A stretch of 64,000 bases of DNA from an uncultured Muribaculum sp. GTDB taxonomy: Bacteria; Bacteroidota; Bacteroidia; Bacteroidales; Muribaculaceae. Both the position numbers and the translations under genes were made by a program. The notes under the pieces were generated by a model. That model saw only the letters and a program-made list of their open reading frames with translations. It ran no database searches and was not told the DNA's origin. Where the stretch lies: positions 1 through 64,000 of the forward strand of contig CAJUMZ010000017.1 of the NCBI GenBank assembly GCA_910587665.1, written 5' to 3'. This document shows, in pieces, positions 16,232 to 25,285 of this stretch. The first letter of the stretch is position 1; each line of letters starts with the position of its first letter.

Positions 16232-16289
16232 TTTTAATGCGGCAAAGGTAAATAAATTCACAATTTTACTTACCTTTGCCGCATTAAAA
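16232..16289. repeat. 20-bp perfect inverted repeat carrying outward -7 boxes
   Basis: TTTTAATGCGGCAAAGGTAA (16232-16251) and its exact reverse complement (16270-16289) are separated by 18 bp. Each arm contains TACCTTTG, an exact -7 box: on the plus strand it points at the C10 peptidase gene (16271-16278), on the minus strand at the PCMD gene (16243-16250). Neither has a clear TTG. It may be a symmetric promoter or operator, or a hairpin in the transcript. Confidence 0.6.
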
Positions 16290-16372
16290 GTGCTGGAGTA
16301 TAATTAGTGAATGGCTCTTTGTATTTTGTGATGAATGAAAAATTAGTTGTTAATAATATTTATACAAGAAAC

Positions 16373-19300
16373 ATGTCTACGCATTACTTAAAATTGCTGA
16401 TTATTTTGTTGTGCGCGATCTTGCATCTGCAACCTGCCAATGCAGGTAAACTGACTTCCGCAGAGGCTATGGATGCCGCCGTAAATTTCTTTGGCGGGAG
16501 GGATTGTCGGCGTCTTTCGGCGCGGTCGTCGCTAACTCTCGCACAGACCAAGACCGACAGTCGTGGTGAACCTGTCTATTATGTGTTTAATGCCGTTGAT
16601 GGCAAGGGATTTATAATCATCTCCGCCGATGAGCCGGGAACGCGGGTTATCGGTTATTCCTATGAAAATGTATATTCTGTCGGCGATGTTCCTGCCAACG
16701 CATCCTTGGTCCTAGATAACAAGGTGGAGGCTTCCGGCAGGATGTACGGGCGGAAAGTTTCCGGCAAGGTGTTGCGTCGTAAGGAACTCTCGACGGCAAA
16801 GTGGAGTCAGGAAACACCGTTCAACAATCTTATCCCGGGTCGCCGGTTGACCGGTTGTGTCGGTACGGCGATGGCTATAATCATGAAATATCATAATTGG
16901 CCGGAACGCGGTAATGGCTCGCTTGGTGAGACGGATTTTAATGTAGAGTATGACTGGGACAATATGCGCGTTGACAATTACAGATATGGCTATAGTGCAA
17001 CCGAAGGCGATGCTGTAGCCTTACTTATGTCTCATGCCGCGCAGTCAATCATGACCGAATTCGGAATGTCGGGGTCAAGTGCCTTTGAGGTGCGAGTGCC
17101 TGCGGCTTTGATTAATTATTTTGGTTACGATGCGGGGGTTTCCTATAAGAAAGGTGCCGAGATGGAGCGCCGGGCGTGGGATAATCTTGTGATGTCGGAG
17201 ATTGATGCGGGCCGCCCCGTGCTATATTGCGGACAAGACGTCACTATAGGGCATGCCTTTGTCTGTGACGGTTACGAGAATGACGGAAACAATACATATT
17301 TTCATATAAACTGGGGATGGGCAGGTCTTGCCGACGGCTATTTCGCTTCCGACAATCTCTCGCCGCAGGCAAGCCGTAACTATAGTTTCAACAGCCTTAC
17401 GTCAATCGTATACAACATAAAGCCTTCTACGGTTTCTACAAAATGGTCGCCGGTGCATCTTACTAATGACGGCAATCAGGTTGGCATGACAATTGATGTT
17501 GAAAATCTTGTTCCCGGCGAGACGTTTGCGCTACGTGCCGGAGCGTTGAAAAATGTGTCGCATTCCGATTTTTCGGGAAAACTGGCAGTGGCATTATATG
17601 ACGCGGGAAATGTGATGAAGGGCATTTTGAGCACTCCGCGCAACCTTTCTTTAATGTCACTTCAGAGTGTGGACTATGTTGACATTAATTGTACGGTCCC
17701 GACAGAAATGTCGGTATCTGATGGCGACGTAGTGCGTCTTGTTACGGAAAGCGGTGACGGGGAATATCTCACCGTCGCATCCGAACTGACCGTAATCGGC
17801 AGCGTTGCCGCAAAAAACAACAAAATTCCTTATTTTGAGATAAACATACCGTCGGGTGTTGACGGAGTGGAGGTTACTGCCGGCGACTTAAAGGTAATCA
17901 AAGGTCGTGATTTCGAATTCAAGGTGAGTCCGTTGTCACCTGACAAGGTAGTGACTGTAAAAGCAAACGGATTCATCCTTACACCGGATAATAGTAATGT
18001 TTACCGGTTGAAAAACGTGAATAAAAGTCAAGACATAGATATAATTGTCCAGAATGCCGCGGACGTAGTGAGCAAGCGTAGCCTGTGGGTTGAGTCCGGC
18101 TCTCTGTCGACATTGATTAGCGACACTGAGGCGGCAACCGTGACCGATCTTACTCTTTACGGCTCGATAGATGTCAATGATTTCACATTTATGCGTGAGC
18201 GGATGAGGCTTGAGCGGCTTGACTTGTCGGGAGTGAACATCGTTGCAAACGGAATAAATCCTGCCAATGCTATCCCGGCAAAGGCGTTCAAGGGGTGCGG
18301 AAGCCTGCATGTGATAATTCTGCCCTCCAATCTTACCACATTTAAAAGCGGATGTTTTAATGCGTCGGGTATCCGTTCGATAGAAATTCCAGCGTCGGTA
18401 TCTACCTATGAGTACAATATATTTCTGAATTGTGGAAATCTTAAGGAGATAATAGTGCGTCGGCCGACTCCGGCATGGGTAAACTGGTGTGTTTTCGCCG
18501 GCACCCCGAAGGCGCGTCTTATAGTGCCGGTAGGGGCTGCCGCCGCATATCAAAAGGCAGAGAATTGGAATGAATTCAAGGAAATCGTTGAAGAAAATCC
18601 GATACCCGTTACTTCATGTACGGTGACGTTTCAGGACATTGAGGGCGTACGGTTCAATGCCATTACAGAAGGCAGTGAGGTTGCCCCCGGCACAAGCTAT
18701 ATGTTCACGTTGGATACCAATGACTCCATGGGCGACGCGATGGTGGAGGTATATGCCAATAACATTCTCTTACATCCCGAAGAAGGAGGCATCTACAAAG
18801 CCGTGATTTCAAAAAATACTATTATTTATACCAATATCAGACAACCCCAACCGGCTTTAGGCAATTCCCCATGGAAGATAACGGGAGCGGCAGGCGGTAT
18901 CGGACTTGTTACCGATGCTATAAATGTGGTCCCCGGAAAGATGTTTACAATACGTGCGAATGCCTTGGCGATACCGTCGGGTTCCGATGCGTCGATGTTT
19001 TATGCTGCCGCGCTTACCGATGGAAAGGGAAATATAAAGGAGCTGATCTCTCCCGTTATGACAAATAGCCATACTAATTTCGGAGACTTGCCTTGCAGCT
19101 TCAACTGTCAGGTAAAGGAGGCTTCTGTCAGAGAAGGAAACTCTATAATGGTGGTTACTTCATATAACAAGAAAAACTGGCGACTGGTACGCGCTGCTGA
19201 TGATAGCGTTATCGATAACATTCCGGCTATCGGCAATAAGGTGATTTATCATACTGTTACCATGCCGGAGAATGTGCAGGGTGCTGTAATACAGGGCGCG

Positions 19301-22021
19301 GTATCGCAGATAGTCAGAGGTATGCCGCTTAATATCAAGGTGCTTCCTGTATCGGTCGATGATGTGGTGACCATTGCAGTCAACGGGATTAATAAGATTG
19401 TCGATCAGCCTGTAGCCAACCTGTCTATTTCTGCCGTTACTGAAGATATTGATATTGCAATTCAGGTAAATCCGGCCGGTTCGGGAGCATATACGGTAGT
19501 AAATGTAAGGGAAGGTGAACTTGCTGCCAAAATAGAGTCGTGTCCGGCGCGGCTTAAGGTAACCGGTGTTATGTTGTCATCTGATTTTGATGCATTCCGC
19601 AACCATGCCGCCACGATCACTGACCTTGACCTTGCCGATGTGGAGATAAAAGGCAATGGTGACCTTGCCAATGCAATTCCGTCAAATGCATTTGCGGCAT
19701 TGAGTCCGACCATACGCACGATGTTGAAATCAATCATACTGCCCTCAACACTTGAAAGGGTTGAGGCAAGTGCGTTTACAAGGTGTATCGCTCTTAATGA
19801 AATAATACTTCCCGCTTCAGTGTCTTATATCGGCTCCGGGGCATTTTCGTCGTGTGTGTCTCTTAGGAAAATTGTTGCCCTCGGCTCTGTCCCTGCACGT
19901 ATCGGCATGTCTCCGTTCCCGAATAACACTTCAGGCATAACCCTTGAAGTACCGTCTGGAGCGGAAGACGCATATAGAAATGCTGAATATTGGAAGGAGT
20001 TGAATATCAAGACTTCCGTTGTCTATTATAATATACAGATTGACCCGACGCGCACGTTCAATTACAATCCTGCCGCATTCACATTGACCAAAATACCTCA
20101 TCCCGACGGAGAGAAGTCGGTTACATTGGGGCTGCCTAATTGTAAAGGCAAGGATAATGAGGTAATACGTCCCGGAGTCGCATATAAACTGTATGATAAT
20201 AATAAGGATGTCACATATACTTCGTCATTTGTGAAGTACGGACAGCATGGCGTAACCTTTGACCCTGGATATACTGATCCCCTGGTGTCGCTGAAATGTC
20301 CGCAAAATCATGTGATAGACGTGGTATTCCATTATGGTATAACGTTCAACGTGCCTGAGGGCTATGAGGCTTCATTTGTAAATCTTTCGCCGGAAAATGA
20401 ATGGAGGAAAGTTGAGATGTGGATGTTTGACGAGAATTCCGTGGAATCCCCGACCTTGTATAGGGAGGGTGTAGACTATGCGTTTGCGTTGTCTTCGAAA
20501 TCGTCAGGTATTGATACAAAGGTAAGGATGACCTCACGGGTGATGATAAAGACGGGCGCTTCTCCTGAATACAAGGAGACCGAAGAGCTGCTGTTGCCGG
20601 ATGAAAACGGTGTATATGTAATCAGTGATCTTCAAGGTGATACTCGTATTGACGTGACAATAGTGCCGCAGGATGGGGCGGTTATCAGTCCGAAGGAGCT
20701 CGTTTCCATTGATGACGATGATGTGAAGGATATAACTGCAATCGGAATTTCCGGTGAAATGTCGGAAGAGGACTTCGAGGTGCTTAGGGAGAAATTCAGC
20801 TCTCTTGAGTCGGTTGATTTGTCCGGTGTCACAAATGAATCTATCCCTGACAATGCATTTGCCGGTATGTTGGAACTCCGCAGTGTGACATTGCCCGCCT
20901 GTGTCGCTTCAATCGGTAAAAATGCGTTCAGCGGATGTTCGGGGCTTTCATCGGTCACCCTTTCAGGTGTAACTTCGATCGGTGAAGGTGCGTTTGAGGG
21001 ATGTGACAATCTTACAGGAATTACGATTAATGCCTCTGTTGCGGAATCTGAAAATCCTGTTGTCCGTACACGTTATAATAACGAAGGTATCGGGGAGGCG
21101 TCATTCAGAGGTGTAAATCCCAACTGTCTGATACATGTATCCGATCTTGCGCTTGCATCTTCGCTTACGGATGTACGTAATGTCATATATAGCGGTGATG
21201 GTGACCGTGTGGCCGTTTCCGACATTTCACTTATTTCAGGTTGTCCGTTCTATGCGCCGGGAAGTTTCCGCCTTGGTGACCGTAAGATAGATTGTTCGGT
21301 ATCTGTAATGAGAGGCGACAAAGGTGGATGGACCGGTATAACACTTCCTTTTGCTCCCGATGAAATGGCTGTGGATGGAAAGCCTTGTACATTTGCCGGC
21401 GAAGTAAGCCTTTATTCATTCAGTGACAAGAACTCCGAACGCTTGTCACGTCAGTCGGCGATGAATGTCAATGTGCCCTACATTATACGTGTGGATGGCG
21501 ATTTGGAAAGAAGCGCCGAGATTGTCTTCTCTGCAAAAGGCACGCCCGACGGTGAGGCTTACGATGTGCCCCTTACTCCTTCTGAAGGAGAGATAGTGGC
21601 TGCAGGCCGTGATTTCACCCTTTATGGCGGTTATGATACCAGGACTGTAGCCGACGGCGACTACATCCTTGATGAAGCCGGAGAGGCATTCAGGCTTGTT
21701 GATATGGCCGATGATGCAGATGCACCGGTCAAGGCTCCGTTCTCAGTCTATGTAAGAGCCAACAATGCCTCGGCATCTGATGCCTTGTATATCGATGATA
21801 AAGTGAGCGGCGTTATCGACTTGGCGGTTGTTGAGGTCGACGGTATGTTGCTGTCGCGTGAAGGCTCGATGCTGATAATCGAGTCGGAAGAGTGCCGTGT
21901 TGTAGATGTTTACAATATCAGCGGATGCAAAGTGGTTTCCGTAAGCCTTTCGCAGGGGCGTAATGTTATAAGCCTTTCCCCCGGAATTTATGTGATAGAC
22001 GGTCGTAAGATACTTATGTGA
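16373..22021 (+). CDS. Giant secreted C10 cysteine peptidase with BspA-type LRR blocks
   Basis: 1882 residues from MSTHYLKLLIILLCAILHLQ, a signal peptide; an upstream start at 16307 would bury it. Propeptide-like region (about 30-130), then a streptopain-type C10 peptidase: Cys162 in LTGCVGTAMAIIMKYHNWP and His294 in IGHAFVCDGY, with FHINWGWAGLADGYF after it. The rest alternates beta-rich modules with three BspA-like leucine-rich blocks (for example LSGVNIVANGINPANAIPAK, ITDLDLADVEIKGNGDLANA, SIPDNAFAGMLELRSVTLP). The last 40 residues (VDVYNISGCKVVSVSLSQG, then LSPGIYVIDGRK) look like a T9SS type A sorting domain. Probably surface-anchored, attacking or binding host or dietary protein. Confidence 0.88.
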   Translation: MSTHYLKLLIILLCAILHLQPANAGKLTSAEAMDAAVNFFGGRDCRRLSARSSLTLAQTKTDSRGEPVYYVFNAVDGKGFIIISADEPGTRVIGYSYENVYSVGDVPANASLVLDNKVEASGRMYGRKVSGKVLRRKELSTAKWSQETPFNNLIPGRRLTGCVGTAMAIIMKYHNWPERGNGSLGETDFNVEYDWDNMRVDNYRYGYSATEGDAVALLMSHAAQSIMTEFGMSGSSAFEVRVPAALINYFGYDAGVSYKKGAEMERRAWDNLVMSEIDAGRPVLYCGQDVTIGHAFVCDGYENDGNNTYFHINWGWAGLADGYFASDNLSPQASRNYSFNSLTSIVYNIKPSTVSTKWSPVHLTNDGNQVGMTIDVENLVPGETFALRAGALKNVSHSDFSGKLAVALYDAGNVMKGILSTPRNLSLMSLQSVDYVDINCTVPTEMSVSDGDVVRLVTESGDGEYLTVASELTVIGSVAAKNNKIPYFEINIPSGVDGVEVTAGDLKVIKGRDFEFKVSPLSPDKVVTVKANGFILTPDNSNVYRLKNVNKSQDIDIIVQNAADVVSKRSLWVESGSLSTLISDTEAATVTDLTLYGSIDVNDFTFMRERMRLERLDLSGVNIVANGINPANAIPAKAFKGCGSLHVIILPSNLTTFKSGCFNASGIRSIEIPASVSTYEYNIFLNCGNLKEIIVRRPTPAWVNWCVFAGTPKARLIVPVGAAAAYQKAENWNEFKEIVEENPIPVTSCTVTFQDIEGVRFNAITEGSEVAPGTSYMFTLDTNDSMGDAMVEVYANNILLHPEEGGIYKAVISKNTIIYTNIRQPQPALGNSPWKITGAAGGIGLVTDAINVVPGKMFTIRANALAIPSGSDASMFYAAALTDGKGNIKELISPVMTNSHTNFGDLPCSFNCQVKEASVREGNSIMVVTSYNKKNWRLVRAADDSVIDNIPAIGNKVIYHTVTMPENVQGAVIQGAVSQIVRGMPLNIKVLPVSVDDVVTIAVNGINKIVDQPVANLSISAVTEDIDIAIQVNPAGSGAYTVVNVREGELAAKIESCPARLKVTGVMLSSDFDAFRNHAATITDLDLADVEIKGNGDLANAIPSNAFAALSPTIRTMLKSIILPSTLERVEASAFTRCIALNEIILPASVSYIGSGAFSSCVSLRKIVALGSVPARIGMSPFPNNTSGITLEVPSGAEDAYRNAEYWKELNIKTSVVYYNIQIDPTRTFNYNPAAFTLTKIPHPDGEKSVTLGLPNCKGKDNEVIRPGVAYKLYDNNKDVTYTSSFVKYGQHGVTFDPGYTDPLVSLKCPQNHVIDVVFHYGITFNVPEGYEASFVNLSPENEWRKVEMWMFDENSVESPTLYREGVDYAFALSSKSSGIDTKVRMTSRVMIKTGASPEYKETEELLLPDENGVYVISDLQGDTRIDVTIVPQDGAVISPKELVSIDDDDVKDITAIGISGEMSEEDFEVLREKFSSLESVDLSGVTNESIPDNAFAGMLELRSVTLPACVASIGKNAFSGCSGLSSVTLSGVTSIGEGAFEGCDNLTGITINASVAESENPVVRTRYNNEGIGEASFRGVNPNCLIHVSDLALASSLTDVRNVIYSGDGDRVAVSDISLISGCPFYAPGSFRLGDRKIDCSVSVMRGDKGGWTGITLPFAPDEMAVDGKPCTFAGEVSLYSFSDKNSERLSRQSAMNVNVPYIIRVDGDLERSAEIVFSAKGTPDGEAYDVPLTPSEGEIVAAGRDFTLYGGYDTRTVADGDYILDEAGEAFRLVDMADDADAPVKAPFSVYVRANNASASDALYIDDKVSGVIDLAVVEVDGMLLSREGSMLIIESEECRVVDVYNISGCKVVSVSLSQGRNVISLSPGIYVIDGRKILM

Positions 22022-22043
22022 TCTTACAGTACCTGACCGATGA

Positions 22044-22080
22044 GGCCGTGTCATAATCAAGGTTTGACACGGCCTTTTTT
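22044..22080 (+). terminator. Intrinsic terminator of the C10 peptidase gene
   Basis: GGCCGTGTCA/TGACACGGCC, a 10-bp perfect stem with an 11-nt loop, followed by six T. Confidence 0.9.
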
Positions 22081-22130
22081 GTTGATTGGAGTCTTTGCCG
22101 GGAAATTGTGTGTTTTGTTCGGTTTTATGC

Positions 22131-22161
22131 TTGGATAACTTAATAAATATCACTATTTTTG
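22131..22161 (+). promoter_or_regulatory. Promoter for the two-gene secreted-protein unit
   Basis: TTG (22131-22133), 20 nt, TATTTTTG (22154-22161), both exact, about 25 nt before the ATG at 22187. Confidence 0.7.
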
Positions 22162-22186
22162 CAGTGACCTACCTAATCTTATCTTT

Positions 22187-22661
22187 ATGAAACATTTTCT
22201 TGCATTCATTCTTGTCTTGGGAAGTGTGTCTCTCTGCATGGGAGCCGAGGGCATATGGTGTGCGGTTACCGATAAGGGCGAGAGTCTGGAGCTGTCTCGT
22301 GTCAGTTGTCTTGTGGCGGCTGATGATGCCGATGTATTCTCTATACTGCTTGTCGACGGCAGCGCGGTAGACAATGTGAAGAATATTGAATTCTCCAAGC
22401 TGATGCCAACTGCGGTAAGTTTGCCTGTCAATAAGGGCTGTGATATTATGTTTAATGCTGATGGTGTAGGTAATACTTTGAAAGTCATTAATTTACCCCC
22501 CCCCATGCAGTCGCGTTGCGATAATGTCGCTTGACGGGCATTGCCTTATTGAAAAGAGTGTCGGGAGTGGCCGTGACGTTATTCTCGATGTGTCAGCCCT
22601 GTCTCCGGGGTATTATATATTGTCAGTCGGTTCCACCGCTATAAAATTTTGTAAGAAATGA
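22187..22661 (+). CDS. Small secreted protein, frame broken at a C9 tract
   Basis: As read, the frame runs from 22187 to a stop at 22534 (115 residues). Signal peptide MKHFLAFILVLGSVSLCMGA. At 22496-22504 there are nine C; one fewer would continue the frame through CSRVAIMSLDGHCLIEKSVG, then DVILDVSALSPGYYILSVG to a TGA at 22659-22661 that overlaps the next ATG by 4 nt (ATGA). That missing part is a T9SS-type sorting domain and the coupling is normal operon architecture, so the full-length form of about 157 residues is clearly the ancestral one. The tract may be a phase-variable switch for surface anchoring, or a sequencing or fixed mutation. Function of the mature part unknown. Confidence 0.75.
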
Positions 22662-24665
22662 AGCGTGTCCTCTCTTTAATTATAATGACCGCCGCTATCG
22701 GGAGTGTTGCGCGGGGTGAGTTTATGATCGAGTGTAACGATGGCACTGTTGCCACTGTCGTCGATGCTTCTGTCGTTGCATCGGGCGAGAGCTTTATGAT
22801 AGGCGGATATCCGGTGGAAAATGTGAAAAGGGTGTGGCATAATGCGTTGACTCAGCCCGATCCGGGTACCGTGACTGTCTTCCCTGATGAAAAACTTAGC
22901 CGCGTAGCTCTGTTTGATATGAACGCCCGTAATCTGGAGACTGAGGCAGGGTATGAAAACAGCCGCAATCTTTATTCAATAGGGTATATGGCTCAGATCG
23001 CGGGTTTTCCTGCGTTTACTACCGATAATCTTGACAAGGCTCTTGCCGATGCCGACATGATACTTTTATCATCAAGGGTAAAGGGAGGTAGGAATGCCTC
23101 TTTTACCGCCGATGAGATTGAGGCGCTCACGGAGTGGGTGCGCCGAGGCGGTGTATTGGTTGCCCCGTCGCTTGAGTCGACGCTTGATGATAAGAGCCGT
23201 GAGCTTTTCGGCATTACGGAAGCCGGAACACAGAAGAAAAATCACTCTTTTATCAACTGGGTCGATGAAAGCCATCCTGAGCTTGTATATTTCGACGAGC
23301 CGGAGGAGCGGGAGGTGAATATATGCAAAAAACTGATAAACGCTACCGAATATAAGGTTGCCGACGGTGCGACGACTCTCGCGTGCTATGAAGACGGCAC
23401 AGTCGCCGTCGTGAAAAAACAATCTCGGTGACGGGGCTGTATATACCGTGGGCATTAAGTGGCGTGACGTCATCCAGCGCCCGCAGCTCAACAAGGATGA
23501 CAATTCCCACGGGTCATCCAATGTATTTGTGCCCGGCGCCGATATATATTCTCTGTTTGTACGCGCCATATATGTGGCGTCACATAAGGTTGCCGCGTGG
23601 AAATATACCGTGCCCGACGGTTACGACGCAGTCCTCGTGCCTACTCACGACTGTGACTCCAGTACAGCCTACGAGGAGATGCACCATATGGGCGACTACG
23701 AGCATAGTCTCGGGCTTAACGGTCATTATTTCCTCACGGTCCATTATTACCGTGACAGGGGCTATCTTTCGGCATTTTACAATGAAGACAATATTGCACT
23801 TACTAAAAAGCTGATGTCGCAGGGTCACACTGTCGGTAGTCATTCGATAGGCCATTTCCCCGATTTCAGCAACACCGACCGCTTCCCTCTGACGGTGACC
23901 ACCGAGGAGGAATATGCCGGGACTGCCGACCACGACGAGACTACAGGTATAACCACAGGTGGCTCTACCTGGGCTGAGATCGTATTGTCAAAGCAGATTC
24001 TTGAGCGTGACCTTGAAGCTCCGGTGAGGGCGTTCCGCTCGGGACATCTCTGTGTCAACCGTCATATGCCTGAGGCTCTTACCATGGGCGATTATGAATT
24101 TTCTTCCTGCTACACTGCGGGCGACGTGATGTGCAGCTCTCCATATTTCACCCGTAAGCTCAATGACTGGACAGGTGATCTGACCAATGTGTTGCAGATG
24201 CCGCTCCATTTTTCTGACGTGTTCTCCAAAGACAAGATGACAGAGGATAATTGGCACGAAAAGCCTGCCATATGGCATGAGATATTTGAAAAGAACCGGG
24301 GCAACTATATGTCGTCGATCATCCTCATCCACCCTAACCGCGAGTGGAAGATGGAGGCTCAGAAAATGCTTGTCGGGATGATGGATCTCTCGAAGTCGGG
24401 ACTTTACAATTTCCAGGATTACGGTGACTTCTGGACCGGTCGTTTCGGCTTTGACTTTGATTACGTATATCTCCCTGAAAGCGAGAAGATAATGCTGCGT
24501 GCTTCTGCCGCCGACATTGTGTGCAATCCGGCTCTCGGCATCATGGTCGAGTCATCGGCTCCCGTAAGCGAGGTCACTCTTGTCGATGAGACCGGCAAGG
24601 TTTACCCCGTACGTGTCACCACCCCCGCCCCCGGCAAGTACTTAGTATTGCTCTCCTGCCGCTAA
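22658..24665 (+). CDS. Secreted NodB-type polysaccharide deacetylase, frame broken at an A6 tract
   Basis: Two frames join into one protein of about 668 residues. The first (22658-23431) has a signal peptide (MKRVLSLIIMTAAIGSVARG) and a glutamine-amidotransferase-like region (VALFDMNARNLETEAGYENS, ALTEWVRRGGVLVAPS, similar to DUF4350-type folds). The second frame is open from 23415 to 24665 and holds a CE4/NodB deacetylase: the metal/base Asp pair in PTHDCDSS and HTVGSHSIGHFPDF. Dropping one A from the six at 23414-23419 gives VKNNLGDGAVYTVGIKWRD without a gap. The C-terminus (EVTLVDETGKVYPVRV) again looks like a sorting domain. Expected to act on acetylated surface or dietary glycans. Confidence 0.78.
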
Positions 24666-25285
24666 CCCTCCCCGCGCGTCATTGCGTGCAGTACGAGCGG
24701 CGACTCCGGGCCCATGTTGAATATAAGGTCGAGCACGCTCAGCCCGGGGGTGAAGCCGAACCGTTCAGCCCATATTTGGTAATATTCCACGTCGTTGATG
24801 AAGGGCGCGGTGTGTGTCGCCTCGCCGGTGATGGTGCCGTCGTCTTGCGGGATGCCGAGGATGGCGCGGCAAAATCGGTCGATCATCCCGTCGAGGTCGG
24901 CAAGCAGCTCTATCCCGCCTGAAAATGCGGGCTGCAGGTCATCGGCGTAATATTCGAAAAACGGAGTGCGCCCGTAGGCCGAGCATATCGCCTCCCAATG
25001 CACATGCCACCACTTTCCGTGGGTCGACACCTTGACATCCTGTAGCCTTGTGCTGTGCCACTCCTGCGGCTTCTCTAACGGCACTGTGAGCCGCTGCACG
25101 CCGTTGGAGCCTTCGATCATGCAGCGGTGACACTCTTTCTCACGCTTGTTGAAGCGCAGGGTGAGATCGGTTGCCGCTCCTCCGTAAATGGAGATGGCGG
25201 CATAACGGCGTATACTGCCGCAGTAAGCGGGCGGCAGTACAAGCGTTTTGTCAGGGAATCGTACTAATGGCGATATACCGCTCAT
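24662..25285 (-). CDS. WbqC-like family protein
   Basis: 207 residues, cytoplasmic. Matches the WbqC-like family (uncharacterised, often near polysaccharide genes in other bacteria): KTLVLPPAYCGSIRRYAAIS near the N-terminus, HRCMIEGSNGVQRLTVPLE, WWHVHWEAICSAYGRTPFFE and LSVLDLIFNMGPESPLVL near the C-terminus. Its ATG overlaps the lepB stop by 4 nt, so the two are translationally coupled; dapB-lepB-wbqC-like is a familiar order in Bacteroidales. Convergent with the deacetylase gene, the two stop codons overlapping by 4 nt. Confidence 0.85.
   Translation of the reverse strand: MSGISPLVRFPDKTLVLPPAYCGSIRRYAAISIYGGAATDLTLRFNKREKECHRCMIEGSNGVQRLTVPLEKPQEWHSTRLQDVKVSTHGKWWHVHWEAICSAYGRTPFFEYYADDLQPAFSGGIELLADLDGMIDRFCRAILGIPQDDGTITGEATHTAPFINDVEYYQIWAERFGFTPGLSVLDLIFNMGPESPLVLHAMTRGEG

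Noticed and set aside
22187..22534. Small secreted protein as an inhibitor of the C10 peptidase next to it
   Set aside because: C10 genes can be followed by inhibitor genes, but this one has its own promoter after a strong terminator and shows no similarity to the propeptide that I can see.
23414..23420. A AAA AAC as a programmed -1 frameshift site
   Set aside because: The reading frame at this place is GTG AAA AAA CAA, so the heptamer is not in the needed phase, and continuation requires +1 (or -2), not -1.
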